Positions 15,391-24,096 of a DNA stretch of 64,000 nt are shown here, piece after piece. The position numbers and the translations under genes are program-made. This DNA comes from Bacteroidaceae bacterium (lineage in GTDB: Bacteria > Bacteroidota > Bacteroidia > Bacteroidales > Muribaculaceae). The stretch is taken from positions 6,487-70,486 of the forward strand of contig JAETNO010000015.1 in the NCBI GenBank assembly GCA_021768245.1, given 5' to 3'. A model generated the notes under the pieces. It was given only the letters and a program-made list of their open reading frames with translations. It had not been told where the DNA came from and did no database searches. Numbering within the stretch: the stretch's first letter is position 1; each line of letters starts with the position of its first letter.

Positions 15391-17097
15391 ATGACAACAT
15401 TTGAAGACCTCGGAGTCGCCCCATTGCTTCGTAAAGCTGTGGAGGAACTTGGATTTGAAAACCCTATGCCGGTGCAGGAGAGAGTGATTCCCCGGCTGCT
15501 CGGCGACGCTCACGATATAATAGCCCTTGCCCAGACCGGCACGGGAAAAACTGCTGCTTTCGGTCTCCCGCTCCTTCAGCGGATTGACTCGGCTGTGAAT
15601 AAACCACAGGCTTTGATTCTCGCCCCTACCCGCGAACTATGCCTGCAGATTGGCAGTGACCTTGCCGACTTCTCAAAATACATACCCCAGGTGAAGGTGC
15701 TTCCTGTCTATGGTGGCTCGAGCATCGAGAGTCAGATTCGTGGCTTGAAAAAAGGTGTGCAGGTCATAGTCGCCACTCCCGGGCGTCTGATTGATTTGAT
15801 TAAGCGTGGAGTGGTGAAGCTCGGCGATGTCCATACCGTGGTGCTCGACGAGGCTGACGAGATGCTCAACATGGGATTCCTTGACTCTATTGAGGAGATT
15901 CTCTCGTTCGTGCCTGAAGAGCGCAAGATGCTTCTGTTCTCGGCTACGATGCCGTCTGATATATTGAAGATTGCGAAGCGCTATATGAAGGACTACGAGG
16001 AAATCGTGGTCGGAACACGCAATGAGGGTGCTGAGAATGTACGCCACATATATTATATGGTAAACGCCCGCGACAAGTACCTTGCCTTGAAGCGCGTGGT
16101 CGATAACTCTCCGAGCATCTATGCCATAGTTTTCTGCCGTACCCGGCGAGACACCCAGGAGGTCGCCGACAATCTGATTCGCGACGGCTATAATGCCGAA
16201 GCCCTCCACGGTGACCTTTCGCAGCAGCAACGCGATATTGTGATGAAAAAGTTCCGCGATGGTGTGGTTGCAATTCTTGTGGCGACCGACGTTGCCGCCC
16301 GCGGTCTTGATGTGGACAATCTTACACATGTAATCAACTATGGACTGCCTGACGACACCGCCGTCTATACACATCGTTCGGGTCGAACGGGACGTGCCGG
16401 AAAATCGGGAGTGTCAATCGCTATCATACATTCCAGAGAAAAAGGGAAACTGCGCGAGATTGAACGCATAATCGGAAAGACGTTTGAACATAAGGAGGTC
16501 CCGACACCGGAGCATATCATTGAAAAGCAGCTTTATAACCTTGCCGACAGGATTGAACGCGTAAAGGTCAACGAAGAGGAGATTGCCGCCTATCTGCCCG
16601 GTATATCACGCAAACTCGAATGGCTGTCGGAGGAGGATTTGTTGAAACGTGTGATATCCCTTGAATTCAACCGTCTGCTTGACTACTATAAGGATGCCCC
16701 GAAGATTGATTTCATCGACGCGAAGCCTACTAAGGCCGAACGCCGTGGACGTAAGGGGGGAGAGCATGAACGCCCGAAGAATGATAAGGAAAAGGACCGC
16801 CGCACGGCAGAGCGGGGCATGGAACGAATATATATAAATGTCGGGAAACGCGATGGATTCTTCGCCGGAAATCTCATTGAAATGCTCAATAAGCTCATTC
16901 CCGGTAAGCGCGTCGATGTCGGTAGAATTGATTTGTTGCCCGGTTACTCTCTGTTCGACGTGAAAAAGTCAGATGCGAGGAAAGTTGTCGGGGCATTGAC
17001 CGGTGGCGATTTCTATGGTAAACGTCTTCATAGTGAAATCGCTGTCGCCGACCGTGACTACTCAAAGATTGCCGAGAAGAGAAAGGGCAGGAAATAG
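15391..17097 (+). CDS. deaD: DEAD-box ATP-dependent RNA helicase
   Basis: 568 residues with all core motifs in order: Q motif (FEDLGVAPLL...PMPVQE), Walker A AQTGTGKT (47-54), PTRELCLQ, GG, TPGR, DEAD (153-156), SAT, then in the second RecA domain VFCRTRR, LVATDVAARGLDVD and YTHRSGRTGRAG. After a basic linker (about 440-475, RRGRKGGEHERPK) comes a DbpA-type RNA-binding domain (RIYINVGKRDGFFAGNLIEML...). This layout is that of DeaD/CsdA, which unwinds rRNA helices in ribosome assembly and mRNA decay, often induced by cold. The gene stands alone between gaps of 89 and 115 bases. Confidence 0.93.
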   Translation: MTTFEDLGVAPLLRKAVEELGFENPMPVQERVIPRLLGDAHDIIALAQTGTGKTAAFGLPLLQRIDSAVNKPQALILAPTRELCLQIGSDLADFSKYIPQVKVLPVYGGSSIESQIRGLKKGVQVIVATPGRLIDLIKRGVVKLGDVHTVVLDEADEMLNMGFLDSIEEILSFVPEERKMLLFSATMPSDILKIAKRYMKDYEEIVVGTRNEGAENVRHIYYMVNARDKYLALKRVVDNSPSIYAIVFCRTRRDTQEVADNLIRDGYNAEALHGDLSQQQRDIVMKKFRDGVVAILVATDVAARGLDVDNLTHVINYGLPDDTAVYTHRSGRTGRAGKSGVSIAIIHSREKGKLREIERIIGKTFEHKEVPTPEHIIEKQLYNLADRIERVKVNEEEIAAYLPGISRKLEWLSEEDLLKRVISLEFNRLLDYYKDAPKIDFIDAKPTKAERRGRKGGEHERPKNDKEKDRRTAERGMERIYINVGKRDGFFAGNLIEMLNKLIPGKRVDVGRIDLLPGYSLFDVKKSDARKVVGALTGGDFYGKRLHSEIAVADRDYSKIAEKRKGRK

Positions 17098-17212
17098 AGT
17101 GGGTATTGATGGACTGCAGTCTATGATTAAACCACACGCCCGAAACCGTGTCATATTAATAAAGGTGGATATCTCTGATATCTGCACATGATAATAAAAA
17201 ACGAAGAAAACG

Positions 17213-17842
17213 ATGAAGAAAGCTTTTTTGATATTTGCTCTTATGATATATGCAGTGTCGGCGATGGCTCAGTTGTCGGCTGCGGATGCTTTTACTTCGG
17301 CTCCACAAGGCGTTTTCCCCTTGCTTGACCGCAACACGCGTCTCGACATGATTGACTATTATAAGAACGGCATGAGCAATCCGTCGCAAAACGCTCTCAA
17401 CGGTCGTTCGTCTATTTCGGAAATGACTCCTCAGACGATTACTGTCAAGATGACGGACTCTTCTTCGGCGCAGCTTGTGGTGCTTCCGTCTCCGAAGGGT
17501 TCGGTTATAGCCTTGATTTCGACTGTGGCTACTCCCGGGCTCGACTCAAGTATTAAATTCTACGACGAATCGTGGGCTCCGCTTGACATTAAAGGCTATT
17601 TCACCAAGCCGGGATGGAATGAATGGTTGACCGACAGCGGGCGTGAGAATGAGGAAGAGGTGACCATGCAGGTTCCATTCATGCTTGCCTCCTACCACAT
17701 TGACCCGTCTACTTCGCGGCTGACGCTTACAAATAACTTGTCACGTTTTCTTGACAAGGATGTCTACGAAAGTCTGTCGTCCTATCTTCGCCCTTCGCTC
17801 GTCTATACCTGGAACGGTAAACGTTTTGTGATGGATAAATAG
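17213..17842 (+). CDS. DUF3256 family secreted protein
   Basis: 209 residues with a signal peptide (MKKAFLIFALMIYAVSAMAQ). The 'APQGVFPLLDRNTRLDMIDYYKNGM' segment (31-55) and the later 'L-x-x-Y-L-x-P-x-L-x-Y-x-W-x-G' end are the signature of DUF3256, a family almost limited to Bacteroidales. Nothing is known of its activity. A strong terminator follows 35 bases after the stop, so it is likely a single-gene unit. Confidence 0.85.
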   Translation: MKKAFLIFALMIYAVSAMAQLSAADAFTSAPQGVFPLLDRNTRLDMIDYYKNGMSNPSQNALNGRSSISEMTPQTITVKMTDSSSAQLVVLPSPKGSVIALISTVATPGLDSSIKFYDESWAPLDIKGYFTKPGWNEWLTDSGRENEEEVTMQVPFMLASYHIDPSTSRLTLTNNLSRFLDKDVYESLSSYLRPSLVYTWNGKRFVMDK

Positions 17843-17877
17843 ACCTGTCTGAATAGAATTGTCTTTTGGACAATATG

Positions 17878-17926
17878 AAAAAACTCCCTGCCACTTCAAT
17901 TTTCCGAAGTGGCAGGGAGTTTTTCA
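17878..17926. terminator. Bidirectional terminator between DUF3256 and valS
   Basis: A 17-bp stem (AAACTCCCTGCCACTTC / GAAGTGGCAGGGAGTTT) with an 8-base loop flanked by A and T runs; it separates two convergent genes. Confidence 0.93.
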
Positions 17927-17955
17927 TTGAGACTGTCCTTAATGAACAATGTTTT

Positions 17956-20604
17956 TTACTGTAATATAAGACGTTGTCTTGGCCTTATTTTTTTCAGTGC
18001 CGCGATTGTCTCTTCAATAGTCGTTATTTTGCTTGTAGCGTCGGAGAGTTTCTTACGTTCGGCATCGACAACTGCTGCGGGGGCATTGTTTACGAAACGT
18101 TCGTTGGAAAGTTTCTTTTCAACTGAAGCCTTGAAGCCACGGAGATAGTCAAGCTCCTTGGTGAGTTTGGCTATTTCAGCATCGACGTCCATATTGTCGA
18201 GCAGCGGAATGTTGAATTCAGTTGTCCCGACCATAAACGATGCGGCAGCAGGATCTTTCTCATTGACAGTCGCTATCTCCGAAAGGTTTCCAAGTTTGAT
18301 TGCCACGGATTCCATCGGGATTTTCTGTCCGACTATGTTGAGACGGAGCGAATCACGCGAGGGGATATTGCGCTGTGCGCGCACGCCACGCACTCCGTTG
18401 ATAATTTCCTTGACATTCTCCATTTCGGCGAGTATTTCGCTGTCGGGAGCGCTTGCCTCGGGCATTGATGCATACATGATTGATTCCCCTTCGCGGCGTT
18501 CGCCGAGATGTTGCCAGAGTTCTTCTGTGATGAAAGGCATGAAAGGGTGAAGCAGGCGCAGCAGGCTGTCGAAGAAGTTGATAGTTGCCTCGTACCCTTC
18601 GCGGTCAATAGGTTTCTGGTAGTCAGGTTTGACCATTTCGAGATACCACGACGAGAATTCATCGCGGAAAAGACGGTAGGCGGTCATGAGTGCTTCCGAA
18701 ATGCGGAATTTCTCGAATGAATCGTTGATTTCCGCCACGGCTTCCGAAAGTTTTGAATTGAACCATTTGACGGCCATCTTCGAACTTTCAGGTTGCTCGA
18801 GATTCGGGTCGACTTCCCATCCTTTCACGAGTCGGAAGGCATTCCATATCTTATTGCAGAAGTTACGCCCGTTCTCACAGAGTTTCTTATCGAAGAAGAT
18901 ATCGTTGCCGGCAGGAGCCGAAAGCATGATGCCCATACGCACACCGTCAGCGCCATAGTCGGCGATGAGTTCGAGGGGGTCGGGTGAGTTGCCGAGCTGC
19001 TTCGACATCTTGCGTCCGATTTCGTCGCGCACGATACCGGTAAAGTAGACATTGTTGAATGGCTGTTTGCCGATAAACTCATATCCAGCCATAATCATAC
19101 GCGCCACCCAGAAGAATATGATGTCAGGACCGGTAACAAGGTCGGAAGTTGGGTAGTAGTATTTTATCTCCTCATTGTCCGGGTCAAGGATGCCATTGAA
19201 GAGCGAGATTGGCCATAGCCATGAAGAGAACCATGTGTCGAGGCAGTCGTCGTCCTGACGGAGGTCTTCGGCTGTGAGCGAAGGATTCTTTTCTTTGGCA
19301 AGTTTCAATGCTTCATCCGCGTCCTCGGCCACCACGAAGCTGTCGTCAGGCAGGTACCATGCGGGCACGCGATGGCCCCACCATAGCTGACGTGAGATGC
19401 ACCAGTCACGGATGTCGGTGAGCCAGCGGTCATAGGTGGTCTTGAATTTCTCAGGCACGAATTTGATGGTGCCTTCATCGACGGCCTTCAGTGCGGGGTC
19501 AGCGAGCGATTGCATCTTGAGGAACCATTGGTCGCTAAGGCGTGGTTCGGTTACGGTGTCTGTGTTGCGTTCCGAATAGCCTACCTTGTTCTCGTATTCC
19601 TCTATTTTTTCAATCAGCCCGGCTTCCGCGAGGTCTTTGGCAATCTGCTCGCGGACTGCGAAGCGGTCCATGCCAACATACATGCCTGCCGCTTCGCTGA
19701 TTGTGGCGTCGTCGTTGAATATGTCGATTGTTTCCAGTCCGTGCTTTTCGCCGAGCATATTGTCGTTCATGTCGTGGGCCGGTGTGACTTTAAGGCAGCC
19801 GGTGCCGAAGTTTATATCGACATAGTCGTCCTCAATTACGGGAATTTCGCGATTGACAAGGGGCACAATCACTTTCTTGCCACGGAGATGCTGGTTCTTT
19901 GGGTCAGCCGGATTGATACACATTGCGGTGTCACCCATGATTGTCTCGGGACGTGTTGTAGCAACGATGGCGTAACCCTCTTCTCCTACGATTTTATAGC
20001 GGAGATAGTAGAGTTTGGAGTGCTCCTCCTTATATATTACCTCGATGTCTGAAAGTGCGGTCTTGGCTTTTGGGTCCCAGTTGACCATTCGTTTGCCACG
20101 ATATATAAGGCCCTTGCGGTAAAGGTCAACGAACACCTTGATTACGGAACGAGAGCGGATGTCGTCCATAGTGAAAGCCGTGCGCTCCCAGTCGCATGAT
20201 GCGCCGAGCTTTTTCAGCTGCTCAAGGATGATTCCGCCATGTTTTTCTTTCCATTCCCATGCGTGTTTGAGGAATTCCTCGCGGGTAAGGTCGCTTTTCT
20301 TGATTCCTTCCTTGGCGAGTTTGCCAACCACCTTGGCTTCCGTTGCGATTGCTGCATGGTCAGTCCCAGGTACCCAGAGCGCGTTCTTGCCCATGAGGCG
20401 CGCACGGCGGATAAGGATGTCCTGGATTGTATTGTTGAGCATGTGGCCCATATGAAGTATTCCTGTCACGTTAGGTGGCGGGATTACTATCGTGTATGGT
20501 TCGCGTGCGTCGGGCTCGGAGTGGAAAAGACGGTGTTCTACCCAGTAGGCATACCATTTGTCTTCCACGGCGCGCGGGTCGTATTTCGTGGCTAATTCTT
20601 CCAT
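17956..20604 (-). CDS. valS: Valyl-tRNA synthetase
   Basis: 882 residues, a normal length. The class I HIGH motif is HMGH (51-54, after PPPNVTGIL), and the KMSKS motif is KMSKQ (about 531-534). A large editing domain lies between (about 190-340; WxxP-like and 'GTGCLKVTPAHD' segments), which removes mischarged threonine. The C-terminal 70 residues (DAEIAKLTKELDYLRGFKASVEKKL...) form the tRNA-binding coiled coil of bacterial ValRS. The gene diverges from the M16 protease gene at 20714; -7-like boxes for both lie in the 109-base gap. No T-box is seen. Confidence 0.97.
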   Translation of the reverse strand: MEELATKYDPRAVEDKWYAYWVEHRLFHSEPDAREPYTIVIPPPNVTGILHMGHMLNNTIQDILIRRARLMGKNALWVPGTDHAAIATEAKVVGKLAKEGIKKSDLTREEFLKHAWEWKEKHGGIILEQLKKLGASCDWERTAFTMDDIRSRSVIKVFVDLYRKGLIYRGKRMVNWDPKAKTALSDIEVIYKEEHSKLYYLRYKIVGEEGYAIVATTRPETIMGDTAMCINPADPKNQHLRGKKVIVPLVNREIPVIEDDYVDINFGTGCLKVTPAHDMNDNMLGEKHGLETIDIFNDDATISEAAGMYVGMDRFAVREQIAKDLAEAGLIEKIEEYENKVGYSERNTDTVTEPRLSDQWFLKMQSLADPALKAVDEGTIKFVPEKFKTTYDRWLTDIRDWCISRQLWWGHRVPAWYLPDDSFVVAEDADEALKLAKEKNPSLTAEDLRQDDDCLDTWFSSWLWPISLFNGILDPDNEEIKYYYPTSDLVTGPDIIFFWVARMIMAGYEFIGKQPFNNVYFTGIVRDEIGRKMSKQLGNSPDPLELIADYGADGVRMGIMLSAPAGNDIFFDKKLCENGRNFCNKIWNAFRLVKGWEVDPNLEQPESSKMAVKWFNSKLSEAVAEINDSFEKFRISEALMTAYRLFRDEFSSWYLEMVKPDYQKPIDREGYEATINFFDSLLRLLHPFMPFITEELWQHLGERREGESIMYASMPEASAPDSEILAEMENVKEIINGVRGVRAQRNIPSRDSLRLNIVGQKIPMESVAIKLGNLSEIATVNEKDPAAASFMVGTTEFNIPLLDNMDVDAEIAKLTKELDYLRGFKASVEKKLSNERFVNNAPAAVVDAERKKLSDATSKITTIEETIAALKKIRPRQRLILQ

Positions 20605-20643
20605 AATGATTGGCTATGAATGAGTGTTTTATAAATAATGGTG

Positions 20644-20682
20644 CAAAATTAAGAAATTTTCGGCGATTTTGATATAACTTTG
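20644..20682. promoter_or_regulatory. Divergent -7 boxes for valS and the M16 protease
   Basis: TAATTTTG on the minus strand (20644-20651) faces valS and TAACTTTG on the plus strand (20675-20682) faces the protease; both match TAnnTTTG. No clear TTG box is found at the usual distance for either. Confidence 0.5.
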
Positions 20683-20713
20683 TCACCCCTATTGGAATAT
20701 ATAATAGAAATAT

Positions 20714-21937
20714 ATGCTTGAATCTACTATCCGATATGCCACTCTCTCCAACGGTATGCGTTGTGTGGCCCGTATGGGCGCGATGCCTGTGGAGCATTGC
20801 GGTGTGGCTATCAATGCAGGTAGCCGTGACGAGGTTCCCGGCTGTCATGGACTGGCCCACTTTGTGGAGCATACTATTTTTAAGGGAACCACCCGCCATA
20901 GGGCGTCATATATACGTGACAGGATGGAAACCATAGGGGGAGAACTCAACGCCTATACGACAAAGGAAGAGACCGTGGTCTATTCTACAGCTCCGGCTGG
21001 ACATCTGGCGCGGGCTCTTGCATTGCTTTCAGAAATGGTGATGGATTCCTCTTTTCCTCAAGCCGAGCTTGCAAGGGAGAAGCTTGTGGTCGGGGAGGAG
21101 ATTGACACCTATCTTGACACCCCTGCGGAGGCTGTGTTTGATGATTTTGAAGATTTGATTTATGCCGGTTCGGCTTTGGCCCACAATATCCTTGGCACCC
21201 GCGAATCTCTCTCGGGATTTGATTCGGAAGCCTGCCGTGGCTATCTTGAAGAACGCTTCACTCCCGGACGCATGGTGTTTTTCTATTATGGCCCTGAAAA
21301 ACCGGATGTAGTTTTTGCCAAGGCTGAAAAATATTTCTCATCTTTCTGTCGGCCGGATAAGCCATTGCTTAGAAGTGAACCTCCGATTAATTCACCCTTT
21401 AGTGTGGTTAACGACAAAGTGGATTCATATCAGGCCCATACACTGATTGGCGTGCGTGTGCCCGGTTTGCTTGATTCACGGCGTTTTTCCATAGCGCTTT
21501 TGGCGAATATTCTCGGTGGGCCGGGAATGAATTCTCTTCTTAACGTTGCATTGAGGGAGCGTCGGGGACTCGTCTATGCAACGGATGCGTCAACTTCCCT
21601 GATGAGCGATAATGGTCTGCTCACAATTTATTTTGGATGTGACCCTGACGATGTGGCGCGCTGTCTTCGGATAATTGACCGTGTGATAGCGAAGCTCGTG
21701 GAGAATGGAATGGGCCGGCGTAAACTTGAAGCAGCCAAGCGGCAGTTTATCGGACAGTTGACAGTCGGCTCGGTTAACTCGGAGCAAGTCGCAATCTCAA
21801 TGGGCCGGGGAACATTATATCATGGCAGTGTAATGACCTTGTCGGACACGGTATCGGCTATAAACTCAATTACCGACGAGGCTCTTCGTGTCGCGGCAGC
21901 CCCATTGTTGACCTACTCGCGTCTGACCATGATATGA
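20714..21937 (+). CDS. M16 family zinc protease
   Basis: 407 residues. The inverted zinc motif HFVEH (49-53) gives two His ligands and the catalytic Glu52, and the third ligand is within VVGEEIDTY (Glu128/129). A second, inactive M16 domain (about 220-400) has the conserved 'R-x-x-x-G-L-V-Y' segment (ERRGLVYATDAS). Proteins of this size resemble mitochondrial processing peptidase beta and cut short peptides. There is no signal peptide, so it acts in the cytoplasm. It is transcribed away from valS and ends 105 bases before tRNA-Leu. Confidence 0.9.
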   Translation: MLESTIRYATLSNGMRCVARMGAMPVEHCGVAINAGSRDEVPGCHGLAHFVEHTIFKGTTRHRASYIRDRMETIGGELNAYTTKEETVVYSTAPAGHLARALALLSEMVMDSSFPQAELAREKLVVGEEIDTYLDTPAEAVFDDFEDLIYAGSALAHNILGTRESLSGFDSEACRGYLEERFTPGRMVFFYYGPEKPDVVFAKAEKYFSSFCRPDKPLLRSEPPINSPFSVVNDKVDSYQAHTLIGVRVPGLLDSRRFSIALLANILGGPGMNSLLNVALRERRGLVYATDASTSLMSDNGLLTIYFGCDPDDVARCLRIIDRVIAKLVENGMGRRKLEAAKRQFIGQLTVGSVNSEQVAISMGRGTLYHGSVMTLSDTVSAINSITDEALRVAAAPLLTYSRLTMI

Positions 21938-21998
21938 TTATCTTTTGATTGAACTCCAGTCATAATCTGATAGTTACGATTCATGCTGTAAGAAAAAT

Positions 21999-22029
21999 TT
22001 GGAAAGTTGGGCTAAAAGGCTTAACTTTG
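21999..22029 (+). promoter_or_regulatory. Promoter for tRNA-Leu (TAG)
   Basis: TTG (21999-22001), 20-base spacer, TAACTTTG (22022-22029); transcription would begin a few bases before the tRNA at 22043. Confidence 0.8.
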
Positions 22030-22042
22030 CATCACGAAATCC

Positions 22043-22124
22043 GCGCATGTGGCGTAATTGGTAGCCGCGTTAGACTTAGGATCTAATGTCTCAGGACGTG
22101 GGGGTTCGAGTCCCTTCATGCGCA
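22043..22124 (+). tRNA. tRNA-Leu (TAG)
   Basis: 82 bases, class II with a long variable arm (TGTCTCAGGACGT). The acceptor stem GCGCATG pairs with CATGCGC, the discriminator is A and the anticodon loop is CTTAGGA (TAG). CCA is not encoded. Confidence 0.96.
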
Positions 22125-22131
22125 CCCCAAG

Positions 22132-22173
22132 AATCAGCTAATCGAAAATAGAACCTCGGTTAGCTGATTTTTT
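22132..22173 (+). terminator. Terminator after tRNA-Leu
   Basis: 10-bp stem AATCAGCTAA / TTAGCTGATT, 18-base loop, then a run of six T. Confidence 0.85.
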
Positions 22174-22223
22174 ATTCTATAAAGTTTAGCGATAAGGTGG
22201 CATTTATCCATTATAAGTCGCTC

Positions 22224-22826
22224 TCAGACTGAGCAGAAGAGGGTGACGAGGAGGGGAACGGAGAAGTCGACGACGAAGCCGTGGTAGATTGAGAGTATAA
22301 CGAAGGCTTTGCCTGATGTCTGTGTTATTATCGGGAGTGTGGTGTCCATTGTTGTCGCGCCTCCGGCGGAAATCGGAGCGAGGCGTCCGAAATATTTTAA
22401 AAGCAGAGGCGCGCCTAAAAGGGTGATTATCTCACGGGCGATATTTGAGAGAAGAGCGACCGTGCCGAGTTCCGGCCCGCGATACTCAGTTATGAAAATA
22501 CTTGACAGGGAATAGTAGCCGAAGCCTGCGCCTACGGCCATGCAGTCTGACGGAGACCTTTGCGGCAGGAGCATGCTTAGTAGAAAACAAGCTATAAGAG
22601 TTCCTGCAATAGTGAACAACGGCAGGAAAAGAAGACGCATATCAAGACCCCGCAGCCCTTTCAATGTATCGATATCCGAGCCGACACTTATTCCGACGAA
22701 GAACATCAGCGCACACAGGGCATAGAAGCTGACGTCGATGTCGAAATCATTGATAGACAGCAATCCAGTAAGACCACAGATGATTCCGGCTACGAAAAAT
22801 CCGACAATAATCAGACTCCCTTTCAT
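22224..22826 (-). CDS. LysO-type amino acid exporter, C-terminal half
   Basis: 200 residues from the ATG at 22826 (a start 15 codons upstream is in frame, but lies within the partner gene). There are about six membrane spans; the 'GFGYYSLSSIFITEYRGPELGTVALLSNIAREI' stretch (about 101-133) is the conserved substrate-site region of LysO (YbjE), the lysine exporter of E. coli. In E. coli LysO is one chain of about 300 residues; here the N-terminal spans come from the gene just upstream, and the two overlap as TGATG, so they are made together and probably pair in the inner membrane. The natural substrate is inferred from the family. Confidence 0.85.
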   Translation of the reverse strand: MKGSLIIVGFFVAGIICGLTGLLSINDFDIDVSFYALCALMFFVGISVGSDIDTLKGLRGLDMRLLFLPLFTIAGTLIACFLLSMLLPQRSPSDCMAVGAGFGYYSLSSIFITEYRGPELGTVALLSNIAREIITLLGAPLLLKYFGRLAPISAGGATTMDTTLPIITQTSGKAFVILSIYHGFVVDFSVPLLVTLFCSV

Positions 22827-23110
22827 CAGCAATTGTCCTTCTCTTTTCGGTGACGTTGGATGTAAGTCCACAGACCATATGCCGCAAGGCAGCTGCCCGA
22901 GACTGAAACCAATGAAATGATTATTGCTTCCAGTCCAAGCGTAGGGATTGAGGATACGATTTTCTCATTACCGCCAACCTCGACTCCAAGCAGAAACAGA
23001 AGCAACCATATGAAAAATGTGATGGCAAGGCCTATCTTTTTTAGTTTGTGTCGTCTTAATAGATAGCCTGTCAAGACACCCGCAACCATTATCAGTAAGA
23101 CCGTGAACAT
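22826..23110 (-). CDS. LysO-type exporter, N-terminal half (DUF340)
   Basis: 94 residues with three membrane spans (about 2-18, 25-45, 56-80). 'LLRRHKLKKIGLAITFFIWLLLFLLGVEVGGNEKI' is the conserved first half of the LysO family, in which the 'L-G-x-x-V-G-x-N' turn is shared by all members. It starts 14 bases after the fmt stop and its own stop overlaps the start of the C-terminal half. The split is a known variant in Bacteroidetes, not obviously a mutation, as each half keeps a full set of spans. Confidence 0.82.
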   Translation of the reverse strand: MFTVLLIMVAGVLTGYLLRRHKLKKIGLAITFFIWLLLFLLGVEVGGNEKIVSSIPTLGLEAIIISLVSVSGSCLAAYGLWTYIQRHRKEKDNC

Positions 23111-23124
23111 ATAAAAACAGTTAC

Positions 23125-24096
23125 CTATTGAAAGTGTGGAGATGAAAGACGTGAGCCTCGGAGGAAGTCTGCGGTGGGCATACGGCGTTTTCCCGGAGCT
23201 TGCAGGCTTAGGATTTCGATATCATTTTCCGTGTCTCCTGTGCAGACAATTATTCTGTTGTCCTCCACGCTTATCTTGCCGGGGTAGGAAGAGTGGTTAT
23301 TTGACGGGATTACACGTGTCTCGAATATTTTGACAGCACCGATTTCTACGCCATTGTCCTCCAGTGTGCTCCATGCTGCGGGATATGGCGACAGGCCGCG
23401 GACAAGATTGTGGATTGTGATTGCCGGGGCTGACCAGTCGATGCGGCAGGTCTCCTTAAATATTTTTGGTGCGGGAGTCGGTTCGCTGTCGCCGATAAGT
23501 TTGTCCTGCGGGATAGGAGAGAGGCTGCCTTCGATTATATCGTCAATGGTCTTGATTGTGAGTTCGGCCCCGAGTTCCATTAGTTTGTCGTGGACATTGC
23601 CCACATTGTCGGTAGGGAGTATTTCAATCCGTTCCTGGGCTATGATATCACCCGTGTCGATTTCATGTTTCAGGAAGAAGGTGGTGACTCCGGTCTCAGT
23701 ATCGCCGTTAATTACCGCCCAGTTAATCGGGGCTGCCCCACGATAGCGGGGGAGGAGTGAGGCATGGAGATTGAATGTGCCGAGACGCGGCATGGTCCAC
23801 ACCACTTCCGGCAACATGCGGAATGCGATAACCACAAAAAGGTCTGCGTCAAGCGAGCGCAGTTCATTTACAAAATCAGGGTCTTTAAGTTTGACCGGTT
23901 GCATGAGCTTCAATCCGTGGGCCACGGCAAACTCCTTGACAGGCGACTGGTAGAGTTTATGCCCGCGTCCTGCGGGTTTATCGGGCATCGTAACGACTCC
24001 TACCACATTATATCCACCCTCCACCATACGTCGGAGGCTTTCTACTGCAAAATCGGGGGTGCCGAGAAATACTATTTTAAGGTCCTTTTTTGTCAT
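23125..24096 (-). CDS. fmt: Methionyl-tRNA formyltransferase
   Basis: 323 residues, typical. The catalytic region reads 'FNLHASLLPRYRGAAPINWAVINGDTETGVTTFFLKHEIDTGDI' (about 109-152), with the Asn, His and Asp of formyl transfer, and the C-terminal anticodon/tRNA-binding domain follows (from about 207). It puts formyl from 10-formyl-THF on initiator Met-tRNA. The ATG overlaps the porU stop by 4 bases, so both are translated from one mRNA; lysO follows. An initiator tRNA gene is in this window at 63709. Confidence 0.95.
   Translation of the reverse strand: MTKKDLKIVFLGTPDFAVESLRRMVEGGYNVVGVVTMPDKPAGRGHKLYQSPVKEFAVAHGLKLMQPVKLKDPDFVNELRSLDADLFVVIAFRMLPEVVWTMPRLGTFNLHASLLPRYRGAAPINWAVINGDTETGVTTFFLKHEIDTGDIIAQERIEILPTDNVGNVHDKLMELGAELTIKTIDDIIEGSLSPIPQDKLIGDSEPTPAPKIFKETCRIDWSAPAITIHNLVRGLSPYPAAWSTLEDNGVEIGAVKIFETRVIPSNNHSSYPGKISVEDNRIIVCTGDTENDIEILSLQAPGKRRMPTADFLRGSRLSSPHFQ

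Noticed and set aside
15673..16374. 233-residue minus-strand frame inside the DEAD-box gene
   Set aside because: Shadow of the helicase gene in the opposite strand; codons follow the helicase frame.
19510..20052. 180-residue plus-strand open frame inside valS
   Set aside because: It is the antisense of a highly conserved gene and has no protein-like features.
22826..23130. Lysine riboswitch ahead of the lysO pair
   Set aside because: Only 14 bases separate fmt and lysO; there is no room and no such structure.
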